A stretch of DNA of 64,000 bases from Hermatobates lingyangjiaoensis (GCA_026182355.1 JAPFBL010000002.1:1612001-1676000), one strand, 5' to 3'. Shown: positions 1 to 11,780, counted from the stretch's first letter. Numbers and translations are program-made. The notes: generated by a model from the letters alone, not told the origin.

Positions 1-113
1 AAAAGTTATGAAGCGACAAACTCTGACTTCACGCAAAAGTCATCAAAACGCAAAACAAAAAACTAACTTCTAGCCAAACAAAACAAAAACATGCACACTT
101 CAGTATTATAAGC

Positions 114-766
114 TCAAATTGCCAATCTTGGAGGCGTTGTCCCCTTGAATCCTCTAATTCTTCTTATTTCATTTATATAGATAAGAAAATCTTTTCTATA
201 TGTCGTTAGCGCACCTCCATATGTTTCTGCCACAAAGCGACCCGTAGCCATTTCATAAACGAACCTTATGCCGGCGTATCTAGGACAGACCTCTAGGATG
301 TGCTATACACTCTCCAGATGGTCTCCACAGCAACAGCCTGCACTTTCTTTTCTCTTTAATCTGAAGAGGTAGGCACCGAAGTCACCATGTCCCATCAGAA
401 TCTGGGAGAGCCAGTTATCAATCGGAAGTTGACCTCTCAGCCTCATCCCAGTGCTTACATTGAGAATAAATGTATACGTCCACCTGCCCACATTTCCCTC
501 GTCCCATCTTGCCTGCCACAAACGCATTGCCCATCGCTTCAACTGTGTCTCCCTGTCCCCAACCTCTTCCGGAGAGTAGGCGATCCATCTAGGCCTGTAT
601 CCTCTCTTCAGTAAGAACAGCTCTACTCTATATTTAATCATTATGTCGATGGGCATACGGCCCGCCAGAACCTGTGTCGCCAGTGCTGAGGTTGTCCGAT
701 AGCCCTTAGTGACTGCCAGAAGTGCCCTCCGCTGATGCGAGACCAGTGTCCTGCGGTGTGCTGAGT
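114..766 (-). pseudogene. Non-LTR retrotransposon (R1/jockey-like) reverse transcriptase C-terminus
   Basis: Read on the minus strand this is about 215 codons of the carboxyl end of a LINE ORF2. The pattern RALLAVTKGYRTTS, then VLAGRMPID, then LSQILMGHGDFGAYL is the conserved region after the polymerase domain in R1/jockey-type elements. It is followed by a Cys/His cluster (CCCGDH ... H-x3-VC). The frame is open except for one TAG at 303-305, where a glutamate would fit before HILEVCP, and it ends at a TGA at 114-116. Positions 1-113 are probably its 3' UTR. The 5' part of the element is missing: similarity stops at about 766, exactly where a tandem array begins. LINE identity is firm; the clade is tentative. 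Confidence 0.8.
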
Positions 767-767
767 T

Positions 768-2483
768 TAGGTCACTTTGCTTGTAGAAACAAGGTCTTTA
801 CTTTGAGACAGGCATTCAAGGTGAAGAGACATAGTCGACAGGCTCAGTGCCGAGTTGGTACAGTGCTCAGACTCTCTAGTCACCACTCCTCAGGCTGCTG
901 CTCGCTGATGGTGTGGTAGGCTGGGCTTCACCAGCTTTTCAACTAACTTGCTTGTAGAACCAAGGCCTTTACTTTGAGACAGGCATTCACGGTGAAGAGA
1001 CACAGTCGACAGGCTCAGTGCCGAGTTGGTACAGTGCTCAGACTCTCTAGTCACCACTCCTCAGGCTGCTGCTCGCTGATGTGTGGTAGGCTGGGCTTCA
1101 CCAGCTTTTCAACTAACTTGCTTGTAGAACCAAGGCCTTTACTTTGAGACAGGCATTCAGGTGAAGAGACACAGTCGACAGGCTCAGTGCCGAGTTGGTA
1201 CAGTGCTCAGACTCTCTAGTCACCACTCCTCAGGCTGCTGCTCGCTGAATGTGTGGTAGGCTGGGCTTCACCAGCTTTTCAACTAACTTGCTTGTAGAAC
1301 CAAGGCTTTACTTTGAGACAGGCATTCACGGTGAAGAGACACAGTCGACAGGCTCAGTGCCGAGTTGGTACAGTGCTCAGACTCTCTAGTCACCACTCCT
1401 CAGGCTGCTGCTCGCTGATGTGTGGTAGGCTGGGCTTCACCAGCTTTTCAACTAACTTGCTTGTAGAACCAAGGCCTTTACTTTGAGACAGGCATTCACG
1501 GTGAAGAGACACAGTCGACAGGCTCAGTGCCGAGTTGGTACAGTGCTCAGACTCTCTAGTCACCACTCCTCAGGCTGCTGCTCGCTGATGGTGTGGTAGG
1601 CTGGGCTTCACCAGCTTTTCAACTAACTTGCTTGTAGAACCAAGGCCTTTACTTTGAGACAGGCATTCACGGTGAAGAGACACAGTCGACAGGCTCAGTG
1701 CCGAGTTGGTACAGTGCTCAGACTCTCTAGTCACCACTCCTCAGGCTGCTGCTCGCTGATGTGTGGTAGGCTGGGCTTCACCAGCTTTTCAACTAACTTG
1801 CTTGTAGAACCAAGGCCTTTACTTTGAGACAGGCATTCAAGGTGAAGAGACACAGTCGACAGGCTCAGTGCCGAGTTGGTACAGTGCTCAGACTCTCTAG
1901 TCACCACTCCTCAGGCTGCTGCTCGGTGAATGTGTGGTAGGCTGGGCTTCACCAGCTTTTCAACTAACTTGCTTGTAGAACCAAGGCCTTTACTTTGAGA
2001 CAGGCATTCACGGTGAAGAGACACAGTCGACAGGCTCAGTGCCGAGTTGGTACAGTGCTCAGACTCTCTAGTCACCACTCCTCAGGCTGCTGCTCGCTGA
2101 TGGTGTGGTAGGCTGGGCTTCACCAGCTTTTCAACTAACTTGCTTGTAGAACCAAGGCCTTTACTTTGAGACAGGCATTCACGGTGAAGAGACACAGTCG
2201 ACAGGCTCAGTGCCGAGTTGGTACAGTGCTCAGACTCTCTAGTCACCACTCCTCAGGCTGCTGCTCGGTGAATGTGTGGTAGGCTGGGCTTCACCAGCTT
2301 TTCAACTAACTTGCTTGTAGAACCAAGGCCTTTACTTTGAGACAGGCATTCAAGGTGAAGAGACACAGTCGACAGGCTCAGTGCCGAGTTGGTACAGTGC
2401 TCAGACTCTCTAGTCACCACTCCTCAGGCTGCTGCTCGCTGAATGTGTGGTAGGCTGGGCTTCACCAGCTTTCCAGTTAACTT
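768..2483. repeat. 171-bp tandem satellite-like array, about 10 copies
   Basis: The anchor CTTGTAGAAC (first copy CTTGTAGAAA) recurs at 780, 951, 1121, 1291, 1460, 1631, 1801, 1972, 2143 and 2314, a period of 169-171 bp. An eleventh, degenerate anchor lies near 2485. Copies are nearly identical and differ mostly by single-base indels around GCTCGCTGATG and GGCATTCA. The array is far more GC-rich than the surrounding DNA. It abuts the LINE remnant on the left. No long reading frame runs through it. The period is close to one nucleosome repeat, as in many satellites, but the array is short and local. Confidence 0.95.
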
Positions 2484-3045
2484 CCTCGTAGAATTATGGC
2501 CTTTGCAAACTGATTTTAATGTCCCCAGCTATGTAATAAATGAGCTTCAACAGATAAGAAAATATGGAGGCCAGGCAAGACAGACGCACCATCCAGCACC
2601 TCCCGTCTGTAGGGCCCATCTCGAGGGAGAGAGGGGATGACGCCATAGGGACCTCCTATATATAAAGGTCCTGCTATATATAGGACTTGCCTATCTATAA
2701 AAATGTAGATAGGTCGCTATGAAAAATATCTAATCACAATTTATTTAACTTAATCAACAAAATCACATTACAATGACTTTAAAATTTTCAAGATGCCAGT
2801 TAAAAGCTAGTATATGATAAAAACAGATTGTCAATAATGTTTGGTCTTCATGTAAAAATGGATTGAAATATACTAAGAAAACACGAAGTTCCAATTTGAT
2901 GATTTTCATAGAAATATCATTCAAATAACTATAGTGCATGAGCCACATATACTATGTATGCAAATACATTATTAAGTAATGTATTTGCTTGAGCCTTATT
3001 TCACTTTTTGTATTAAAGTTTAAAATTGCTGTTTCAAATAAATAC
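2484..3045. other. Degenerate array edge and AT-rich DNA, no gene seen
   Basis: The first 180 bases keep the GC-rich character of the array and then decay. Around 2645-2735 are several short hairpins built on CCTATATATA and CCTATCTA. The remainder is AT-rich with no supported feature. Confidence 0.5.
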
Positions 3046-3071
3046 ATATATATATATATATATATATATAA
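3046..3071. repeat. TA microsatellite
   Basis: Pure TA dinucleotide run that precedes the foldback element at 3105. Confidence 0.95.
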
Positions 3072-3104
3072 ACTCAAAAATTGTTATTGACCTCTTCTAT
3101 TCTA

Positions 3105-3265
3105 TTCACTGTTTCGTTATTGAGGGCTAGGTCAAATAAAAGAAAATAAACTCCTTTCTAGGCCGACGTTTTTAGCCCTGAAGATGATGTACAAATACAT
3201 CGAAACGTCGGCCTAGAAAGGAGTTTATTTTCTTTTATTTGACCTAGCCCTCAATAACGAAACAG

Positions 3266-3269
<4 letters not shown>
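3105..3269. repeat. Perfect foldback with hammerhead-like core (family A)
   Basis: The arms 3105-3171 and 3203-3269 are exact reverse complements of 67 bp. The 31-bp centre carries, on the plus strand, CTGAAGA (3178-3184), one T, a 6-bp stem GATGTA/TACATC with loop CAAA, then GAAAC (3202-3206). This order resembles the hammerhead ribozyme core (CUGANGA - stem II - GAAA). Such motifs are known in terminal repeats of Penelope-like retroelements, whose terminal repeats can be inverted. The foldback is flanked by TA runs. The conventional stem I is not evident, so catalysis is unproven. Confidence 0.75.

Positions 3270-3315
<46 letters not shown>
3270..3315. repeat. TA microsatellite
   Basis: Long AT/TA run directly abutting the right end of the foldback element. 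Confidence 0.95.
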
Positions 3316-3316
<1 letters not shown>

Positions 3317-3424
3317 CCCGACATCCACTCTAAAGGATTGGACTTAGTAAACAAATTGGTTATTTATAGAAGAAAAGTATAGAGCAAAATTCATTTTTTC
3401 AAAATTTATTAATATTTTTTTTAT

Positions 3425-3630
3425 TGTTTATTAAACAGATCCTCTAGTTATTGTGATAACGTCATCCGTTTACCAGCTTTTTGTTTTTATCAGTGATTCT
3501 ACATATGGAGTAGGGATCTTTAACGTATACCTGACATCGTAAAGTACACGTCAATACCGTTAAAGTACTCGGGACCGACGGCTTAACGTCTTTTTTGGGG
3601 GATACGTACTCAGATTTATTCACCTCCCAC
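3425..3630 (-). repeat. SINE body, headless copy
   Basis: Shares the blocks GTAGGGATCTTTAACG, ACCTGACATCGTA and CGGGACCGACGG with the SINE copies at 17283-17618 and 51735-52003. Orientation follows those copies, whose tRNA-like head is on the minus strand. Here the sequence stops at the CACCTCCC block and the tRNA-related head is absent. Confidence 0.7.
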
Positions 3631-4029
3631 GTGACAGTGTATATGTTGTTCTTACTCAGAGTATATTTTTTATGTAGAGTTAGAGAGCTAAAAGTCATTA
3701 AAGGAGTTTTGACCTTTATATGGTCATGTAGTGTTTTTACTTTCTTTTCCCTAGTAGTTTCTGAAGTAGTTTAGTTTTTGATATGCCCTATAGTTTGTAG
3801 TTTGCACAATTTGTATGATTTAAATTAGTTGGTAATACAATTTATTGTATTAATAGCCTTCGAAAAATTTCCTATGATGACAAATATCAATTAACAAAGT
3901 AAATAATTTAATAGTCAAATTTATTTTTCATTTTTGAGTGGTTTTAGTACATTAATCCATATATATGAAGTTTTAAAAAAAAACACATGAAATAAAAAGC
4001 ATCTTTCAATCATCAGTAATAAATAAAAA

Positions 4030-4496
4030 CAATGTTAAGAATTATTATACAGTTCTTATAAATGAAATTTAATAAATCAAATCTAAACACATTAGTACGG
4101 AATTATTCAGAAAAGACTCAGAATAATAAATAAATCAGAACTAAATAATAAATGAGACTAAGATTTTTCCACCAAAATAACTGGTGCCGTCAGAGTGAAA
4201 CTTAGCTGAAATGAGTGAAAACAAGCATCTGGTGTGGTACTGAGAGGGAAGAGATTTAATAGAAGTATTTTAAAGGGCATAAAAGGCAAAGAAGGGTAAT
4301 AAAAGGCTGGGTACGTCAGGGTAAACAAAAGAGTTCAGGAAGAAATAATTAAATCATTTCCTAGTTATTAGCTCTGGCGGACAAGGTTATTGCTCTCGTT
4401 AATGCTGAGTCTTTTCTGAATAATTCCCTACTAATGTCTTTAAATTTGATTTGTTTAATTTCATTTATAAGGACTCTATAATAAATTCTTAACATC
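4030..4496. repeat. Imperfect inverted repeat enclosing a hammerhead-like core (family E)
   Basis: Arms 4030-4120 and 4406-4496 are diverged reverse complements; GGAATTATTCAGAAAAGACT in the left arm matches the right arm. The interior holds, on the minus strand, CTGACGG (4193-4187), a 5-bp stem CACCA/TGGTG with a 7-base loop, then GAAAA (4169-4165). The surrounding ACTCTGACG and ATCTTAGTC blocks show kinship with family B elsewhere in the window. Confidence 0.65.
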
Positions 4497-4583
4497 TTTT
4501 TTTTTTACGTAATCAGTTTATCTCCTTACATCCATAAACAAGCTATAAAATCGGAAAGACGATCCAAACTGGACACAATACGA

Positions 4584-4690
4584 GTTCAAAATCGAAGAAG
4601 AGTAACACACAGAGTAAAGAAACACACAAACTTAAATTTTCGAGCAATCCGTCTTCAGGAGAAAAGAGAGTGGGAGACCAAGCATGCTGT
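4584..4690 (-). repeat. Interspersed repeat family D, single copy
   Basis: On the minus strand it reads CTCCTGAAGACGGATTG, then CTCGAAAATTT, then GTGTGTTTCTTTACT. Related copies are at 45729-45842 and, as a foldback, at 49610-49805. It again has CTGAAGA followed at short distance by GAAAA, but the intervening stem is only about 2 bp. Confidence 0.7.
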
Positions 4691-4699
4691 AGATTCAAC

Positions 4700-6540
4700 A
4701 GCCGTTAATTTTAATAAGTCACCAGACTGGGTATGTATATTTTATGACAACATTTATATGGGACTTCGTAAATACCACTATACTCTACTGGTTTAGGAGA
4801 ATTTTTAATGAACAAATTACATACGTTCTTATCATTCGGAAAAATTATATTAAATCGAGACTAAGAGTAAGTCTAATAAGTGGATAAGTGACTCATGATT
4901 TGGTAAAACTATGGTATTTAACATTAAGCAGGTTTCTCTTACTGAGTTAGAGAACGTTTCTTTTAGGTTTTAGTAAAACTTTGTTAATCTGAGAGGTGTG
5001 ATATACAGGTACCACATCAGATATAATAATAAATATGCATATATAAAAATACTTGCAATATATTTGCTTATATTTTGATTATTTTCCTGTCAAACAATTA
5101 AAGTACAAGGAATTCCATTTAATGTATGAACAATAAAAATGATATATTAGTTAAATTTATAAGAAATTGAGGAAGAAACTCTTAACGTCCTCAAAAGTAC
5201 ATATCAAAAAGCTGATGTTTTAAGATTTTTAAGATGGGGAGAATAAAAATGGTCATAACCAAGTACAATAGTGGGCTTCCTAAACACATTAAAAAGTAAC
5301 ACTTTAGGTAATCTTTGATATCTATAAAGAGCGATTAGGATATCTAAGGATTTAATTAATGATAATTCAGAATTATCCTTATCTTAAGACATTTAAGAAG
5401 GGCAACTTACAATTTATATCTTCTATGTTATAAATTGTATTGTCGGCACTAATAAATTTAATTTTGTTAGAAATAAAAAATAAAATTTGTTCAAAAGTGC
5501 TATAGAAAGAATAGCTGCAATAGGTACAACGGGAACTTTTCAGGAAAACTCTATAGACAACAAATTTACAAAAATGATCGTATTGAATACAACCATTAAT
5601 ACAAAATTTTTATTTATTACTTTTTTATTTGAATTAAATATAATACCGCAATTTATATTTTTATAATAATTATTTTTTAAAATTATGTATATAAATTTGT
5701 TTTTTATTATAATAATATTTGTTTTAAAATTTTTCAGTTTAAACTCAGAAAACAATAGAGCTGTTGGTGGGGTGAAATATTTCATAGAAAAAAGTCATTG
5801 GTATTGTCTTATATTTTTCTTTCCTAACTTTAATTTTTGTATAAAACAGTTTTAATTTATTGAGAGATCAAGATTAGTTTCTGATATTTCTCTCATTAAA
5901 CTGTTAATGAGTCAAATGTGAACTACAAACGTTTTATGCGTGCACTTGAGTCATTAGCGGCAATTCTAATTTGCTATTTTAACATCTTTAATATGTTAAT
6001 AGGTCAACTGCACGAAATATGCCATGTCAGTTTATCTTTGGGTTACTTTCTTTGTGATTCGACAAATTAGAGAGTCGTTTGGACGGAAATAAATATCCAA
6101 TTTTTCTTTCACTAATAACAAAAGTTTCTTCTGCGATTACCCTTGCTTCATTTGTACTAAATTATTATCCTGAATAAGATGTGAATACAGCTTGCACTTA
6201 TACCATTGGATTATAGATTAAAAAGATCATATACAAGAATAGATAGTTTTATGGTGTTAAAATATCAGTTTTCATATGCACAGGTAAATTAGAGCGACTT
6301 CTTTAAAATATTGAATGAGTCGCACACAGGTGAGTAAATACTAAATTAAGTGAGTAAATTACCATTAAAGCCCGCCCTGTAAGTACTTCAAAATACAAAT
6401 AATAAAATAAATTTGACATAAAATTGCAAACTGTTTTTTGCAAAAATTTAATGTCAGAAGCAGCTTGGCTTTCATTTAGCTATTAATAAATATGTTTCTA
6501 AATATATATTTATCACTGAAATCATAGCTCAACCTGAAAG

Positions 6541-6572
<32 letters not shown>

Positions 6573-7449
6573 AAATATACAAATATAAAATATTTGCTTA
6601 TGAAATTTGTTAATTTGCTGAATATATTTATTATATTTAATAAATAAATAAATTTATTATATTTATTTATTTGCCCAATATATTTACTTTTATATATTAT
6701 ATTTTTCTTGTCAATCACTTTAAGTACATAGAATTTCATTTATAGAGAATAGCATTATTTAATTGGCAATCATATAAAATATATAGTGCATGCTCTAATC
6801 AAGTCAAATATGATATTTACTATTTATAATCTGTATTTTACTGCATTTTGTTTAATATCTGTAGTAACTCAACCTTTAAATGTTAGTTTATATCTATTCA
6901 AAACAATTTTCTAACTTTTACCCTGAAATTCTTTTTTTACATAGATTACTCCCTATTGATGCCGAATTATTATTATTATTATTAAATAATATTATTAATT
7001 ATTATTAAATTCCGAAGAAAATATCAGGACCAGAGTAATTTATATCAAAACCGTGTCCTCAGATTTCAACCAAGTCGAAAAAACTGAATACTTGTCAGAT
7101 AAATTACAAAATAAGAAAGTTCGAAACTTAAACATGAAATTTGTTGATTTTAACTATTTTCGTATTTGAGACTTGCGAATACACATAAACATATACACTT
7201 ACTCAAATACTTATGGGCAAACCAATATGCAAAACCAATTTTATTTTATTGGACCCAGGGGACCACAAAACAAAGCATAATTTCATATGAAAATTTTGAC
7301 CCGAACGTAATACTTTCATACCTTTATATTTCATTTCGAGGTGATGGCTTTAGTACTTCACCCATATTTTTAAGATCTATGAGATACAGTGAAGGGCAGG
7401 GGGAGAGGGTTGGTATCCTCTTCGAGGTGCCTATATATATATATGTATA
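4700..7449. other. AT-rich DNA without recognisable gene
   Basis: Only short AT-driven reading frames occur here. A TA microsatellite lies at about 6541-6568 and a TTA run at about 6968-6983. No splice-consistent coding exon or transposon protein was recognised. Confidence 0.5.
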
Positions 7450-7635
7450 AATGATCAAACCACAATAAGAAATGGGAAAACAAGACTAAGATCTTTCAAC
7501 CGTAACAAGCGGTCTTCGTCAGAGTCAAAAACCCAACTGAACCTTCAGTTGGGTTTTTGACTCTGACGAAGACCGCTTGTTACTGTTGAAAGATCTTAGT
7601 ATTGTTTTCCCATTTCTTATTGTGGTTTGATCATT
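7450..7635. repeat. Foldback element family B, first copy
   Basis: A near-perfect hairpin beginning and ending with AATGATCA/TGATCATT, with its centre near 7542. The right arm reads CTCTGACGAAGACCGCTTG and then GTTGAAAGATCTTAG. That is a CTGACGA - hairpin - GAAAG core; in this arm the stem has one mismatch, while the left arm encodes the perfect partner. A TTCACGTGTTTATGTGAA end follows, and then a TA microsatellite, as in other copies. Confidence 0.8.
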
Positions 7636-7663
7636 GATTGTTATTTCACGTGTTTATGTGAAA

Positions 7664-7667
<4 letters not shown>

Positions 7668-7713
<46 letters not shown>
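7668..7713. repeat. TA microsatellite
   Basis: Pure TA run following the family B foldback, in the same arrangement as the copy at 16467. Confidence 0.95.
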
Positions 7714-7714
<1 letters not shown>

Positions 7715-8867
7715 TAAAGAACCAAAAATTATGGTCCTTACATCTAGGCCGAGTAAATTCCAGACACCTTCTACGAATGCCTACTGTACCTCCCGATATA
7801 CTCGTATGCTTAGAACTGAAGCGCTGACTGGATTCAGAATTCTAACGCACACAACTACCTGCAAACCACCTACACCTTAAAAGCAAGTACGTCCTGTTCA
7901 CCTAGCAGCAGTATTTCCCAAACCTTGATAGACAGATATTTTCTTTTTTTTCTTGGAACATAAAGAATATCGAAAACTAAATTATATCATTTATATTTAC
8001 TAAGAAAAGATCATAAATGTTTATGACCATTTTAACAAAAATCCTATGATGTATTCCCGTGAGAAGGATTTAAGGCTCTCATATGGCCGGTAATATTCAT
8101 TTTTTGCTCCACATATTCATTTTTTGAAAGCCCCACATATTCACTTTTTTTTTGGTCATTATTATAAATGTGATTCATTATAATACCACCACATAAAACA
8201 ACCAATAAAAAGCGAATAACTTTCATTATAATTAATCAAGAGAATAGTAGTGTTATGATAAAATAACAGTTTACAATAATTTGGTTCTCTGGTCGGTTGT
8301 CTGCGATGTGACTCAAAATCTAAAAGACTGTTTATTTTTATCTTTGATTTGATATTAACAAACACCAAAAAAAAAGCAAAACATAAAGGTGCTTATTTTT
8401 GGAAACACTGACAATGATGAATATCTTTCATCTGTATCTGTTATGAACTCACTAACATGACTAACAGAGAGTATCGTGTTTGTACGACAATGTCGATGCC
8501 CAATGGCAAGTCTGACGAATTGGCTTTGTCTACAACAACAACTACAACAATAACAAAAGATTAACATCGAGTTAATATCGAAATAAAGGGATATAGAATA
8601 AAAAATAAAGAGATTAATATCGATAATATTTAAGTCTTCGATGGATATAGCAATACCATTTGTATGAATAAAATTCATATTTATCAGCTTATTTTGAATA
8701 TCAGATTGAGTATGAACGAATTAAAGAGTGGTTTTCTATTAAATGTTTGAGTAAGTTATTTGAGGGCTTTTAGGTCGTGATTTCTTGCGAGTCGCATTGG
8801 GCAGTCCATTACCTTTGGTTATTATTGTCATAAACTAACCTCTCCTAAGAACGTAAAAATTACATCG
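7714..8867. other. AT-rich DNA without recognisable gene
   Basis: A reading frame of about 107 codons on the minus strand (8355-8678) has low-complexity composition and matches nothing I recognise. No gene is supported here. Confidence 0.45.
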
Positions 8868-9147
8868 CAAGTCTTAATACATGACAGTGCAGACCATTCA
8901 TTTTGATATATGAAGATGCTTTACGAGAGGTCTCATTCATCGTCTTCTGTAGATCGTCCAGTCGTAGACTTTGTATGAGTGTGGTATCTTACTGGGTTAT
9001 AACACGCCAAGTCTTAATACATGACAGTGCAGACCATTCATTTTGATATATGAAGATGCTTTACGAGAGGTCTCATTCATCGTCTTCTGTAGATCGTCCA
9101 GTCGTAGACTTTGTATGAGTGTGGTATCTTACTGGGTTATAACACGC
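8868..9147. repeat. Two tandem copies of a 140-bp unit
   Basis: The unit starting CAAGTCTTAATACATGACAG at 8868 repeats at 9008, and the next boundary (CAAGTCTT) is at 9148. The two copies look identical, which implies a very recent duplication or ongoing copy-number variation. No coding potential was seen. Confidence 0.95.
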
Positions 9148-9689
9148 CAAGTCTTTTTTCATCGGCTATAGTTGAAAGTTGTCATTTTCTGCTTCAGCTA
9201 TTTGCAATTCATAAACAAATGACCGGTCTACTTTAATGAATCTTGATGAAATAGAAAAGTCCTCAAATTACTTATACTAACCACATGTCAACTAATATGT
9301 ACCTCTCTGCAGTTCCTTCATCTATTTGTTTGTATTTCCCTAAACACCAGTTAGTGATTGTAAATAGCCTTTAATACTAAATAATATTTTTTTTTAAATA
9401 TTATTCAATCTTTTTTTAATCTGTATAGTGGAGATAAGAAAAATATACCAAACAATATATTTATTTATATGTTGAAATTGTTTAAGAAAATTTAACGAGT
9501 GTATATATGGTTTAAGACTGTTATTAAAGTTAAATAACTAAATCTCACTTATTTTGTCAGTTTTAAATTAATTTGGTAGGCCAACTTTAGGTGGGGTATG
9601 CTTAATTCAATTATCCTTTATTCTTTGGTATAATTGTCATTTTCTTAATAGTTTTTGTAAAGAATTAATCTTTAAGTACCATCAAACAA

Positions 9690-10600
9690 TCTATATAAAT
9701 AAAAGAAAGGTTTTGTCTGTACATTGCCTAGAACTACTCATTGCAAGTTGTCTTTACGTTTCATACATTAGAACCTTTAGAAAAATTTCTGTCTGTCTGT
9801 CGGTTTTTCCGCAAAATTTTGTCACAACTAAACTCAGCCACCATAAGATATAGTAAGCTGATACTTTGACAATAGATTTTTGTATGTCTAACTAAAAATT
9901 TAAGCTCTGAATGGATTGAAAATTCATCGTAGAAGGAAAGTTCTGAACTTTTAAGCCGTGTTTTGACTAGTTACATAGACATGTTTATCTTGAAAATATA
10001 CAGGTGTAGCAAGGAGGTACTGTTAGTTGATTTTAATTTCATTTGCGTTTAAGCTCCCAACAAGGGCTTATTGACAAGCTGTTTCCTAGAGTTCAAGATC
10101 TACTATCTATTCAGAATAAATGGCTTTGTGATCGAGCAATTCTTAACCCTTACTAGTGAACAGGCAGGAAAAATCAACAAATAAGTTCTTGAGTTATATC
10201 AAACCGAAGAAACAACTTAAAAGTCAGTAAACAGGATGATTAGTAATGAGGAAGCAGTTCATTATCCAACTGAATTTTTTGACTTCGTGACTGCTCTGGA
10301 ATACCTGCACATGGATAAAAAATAAAAGCACCAATCATGCTATGATTTAGTAGCAGTAACAAATTTCATGTTACGAAACTTGAGTGTCTCAAAAATTGCA
10401 ATGGGACACGACTCTGAGTTCGTGCTCTGCACAGATAAGCCATATAGGCGGATAATACGAGTATAACTGGGTGTGGTACTGGGAAGTCGTCTGTATACCA
10501 CGTATAACATTGATTCGGAGCCACTATCCGTGTAACTAAATCGCAAGTTTTTCTCGCATGGTCAACTATAGTTTGCTTGCTCAAGATTCAGAGGTTCAAA
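9690..10600 (+). mobile_element. Helitron remnant, 5' end joined to helicase tail
   Basis: It begins TCTATATAAATAAAAGAAAG, followed by TTTTGTCTGT and CCGCAAAATTTTGTCAC, a block shared with the minus-strand pieces at about 19540 and 63540. Downstream, broken reading frames recall the Helitron helicase tail: a degenerate match to P-T-E-F-F, then RNL, then NCNGTRL. The last fits the conserved CNGTRL motif of Rep/helicase proteins, but only after a frameshift. The TC start is consistent with a Helitron 5' end. The element is dead. Confidence 0.7.
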
Positions 10601-10620
10601 CTCTTTGTTCTTCCATAAAC

Positions 10621-11400
10621 CTGAAGGACAGGCAGCAAATGTGGTGTATACAGAGATATTTACTTGACACTGTACTAATAATGATATTTTCTACTATTCC
10701 ATAATTTCTAATGGTATTTTGGAATACTATGTATCATCTATGAATTTTTTAAAAGTATGCGTCAAAGAGAAAACGTTGGCTAGTTTAAACATAACTTGGT
10801 TGATTTACATTTCGTTTCAAGTTTATGTGTTATTTTGAAGTACCTTATTTAATTTTACATTTGATACTTATTCAATGATTTGTTTATCAAATTTATTTAA
10901 TGTTTTATTCGTTTTATACCTTTAATTTTTCTTTATGGTTTTATTCATGGCTGAGTTCAATATTAGCATTGAACATGTTTTCCCTTTTCAGTACGTGTAA
11001 TTACTTAGCAATAATAACAAAGACAATTTTATATGAAACTAAATTTTTACTCTAAATGTAACCTTATACAGATAATATAGAACAACAACAATAATAAACA
11101 ACAATAATATAGAACAACAACAACAATAAACCTTATACAACAATACTAGATAATATAATATATATTCCTGCTAGAATGGAAAGTTTTAATAAAAAGTTTT
11201 CTTTTCTGTTCAAAGATTTAAATAAGGGAATATAAAAGGGGTTTTATTGTTTTAAACAATATCTTTAGTATTAATAAGGTATGTATTAGAAATTATACGA
11301 ATTAATTTTGAAAAGTAAAATTTAGTTCTAAGCATTATCTGTTTTTTTAGCATATACATTTAGTGGATGATAAGAATTAAGTTATTACCACATATTTCTT
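10621..11400. other. AT-rich DNA with AAC-rich simple repeat
   Basis: Contains a short (AACAAT)-like simple repeat near 11081-11140. Nothing else is supported. Confidence 0.5.
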
Positions 11401-11404
11401 AAAA

Positions 11405-11780
11405 ATGTCGGAAAATGTTGATGGGTCGTTTTCCACCCATCTAGACTTGGACTACCGTAAACGAATAAATCGCAGATATCAAGAGAGAAATGATGGATAC
11501 CACAGATGGGGCCTAATATCACTCAGACCTGAGAGGAAGGATGGGTGTTCTCGCCACGGGAGTGTCCCCCAAGCAAGTCGATGACCCCTAACGACCGAAC
11601 CTTTTTCTTTCTTAGTATGTTAGAGCCCAAGGAGATATGCACAGCGCGAAGCTTCTTTTGTGTAAGGACATCCGTGCAACACTGCGGTCACGCCTTTCAG
11701 AGCATGCGCAGCACCCTTCCACACAAGTCATCAACAATGAGCGAATTTGTTGACTTCACATTACTAACCACTGTGTGAGA
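11405..11780. other. GC-richer insertion of unknown origin
   Basis: This stretch is clearly richer in GC than its flanks. On the plus strand it holds a 59-codon frame starting at 11405 (MSENVDGSF, then RKRINRRYQERND) and an overlapping frame at 11545-11778 in another phase. Neither matches a family I can name. The compositional break suggests a decayed mobile element. Confidence 0.35.

Noticed and set aside
768..2483. RNA polymerase III A-box-like GTGCCGAGTTGGTACAG in the 171-bp unit
   Set aside because: No B box follows at the right distance and no cloverleaf forms, so no tRNA or SINE is called.
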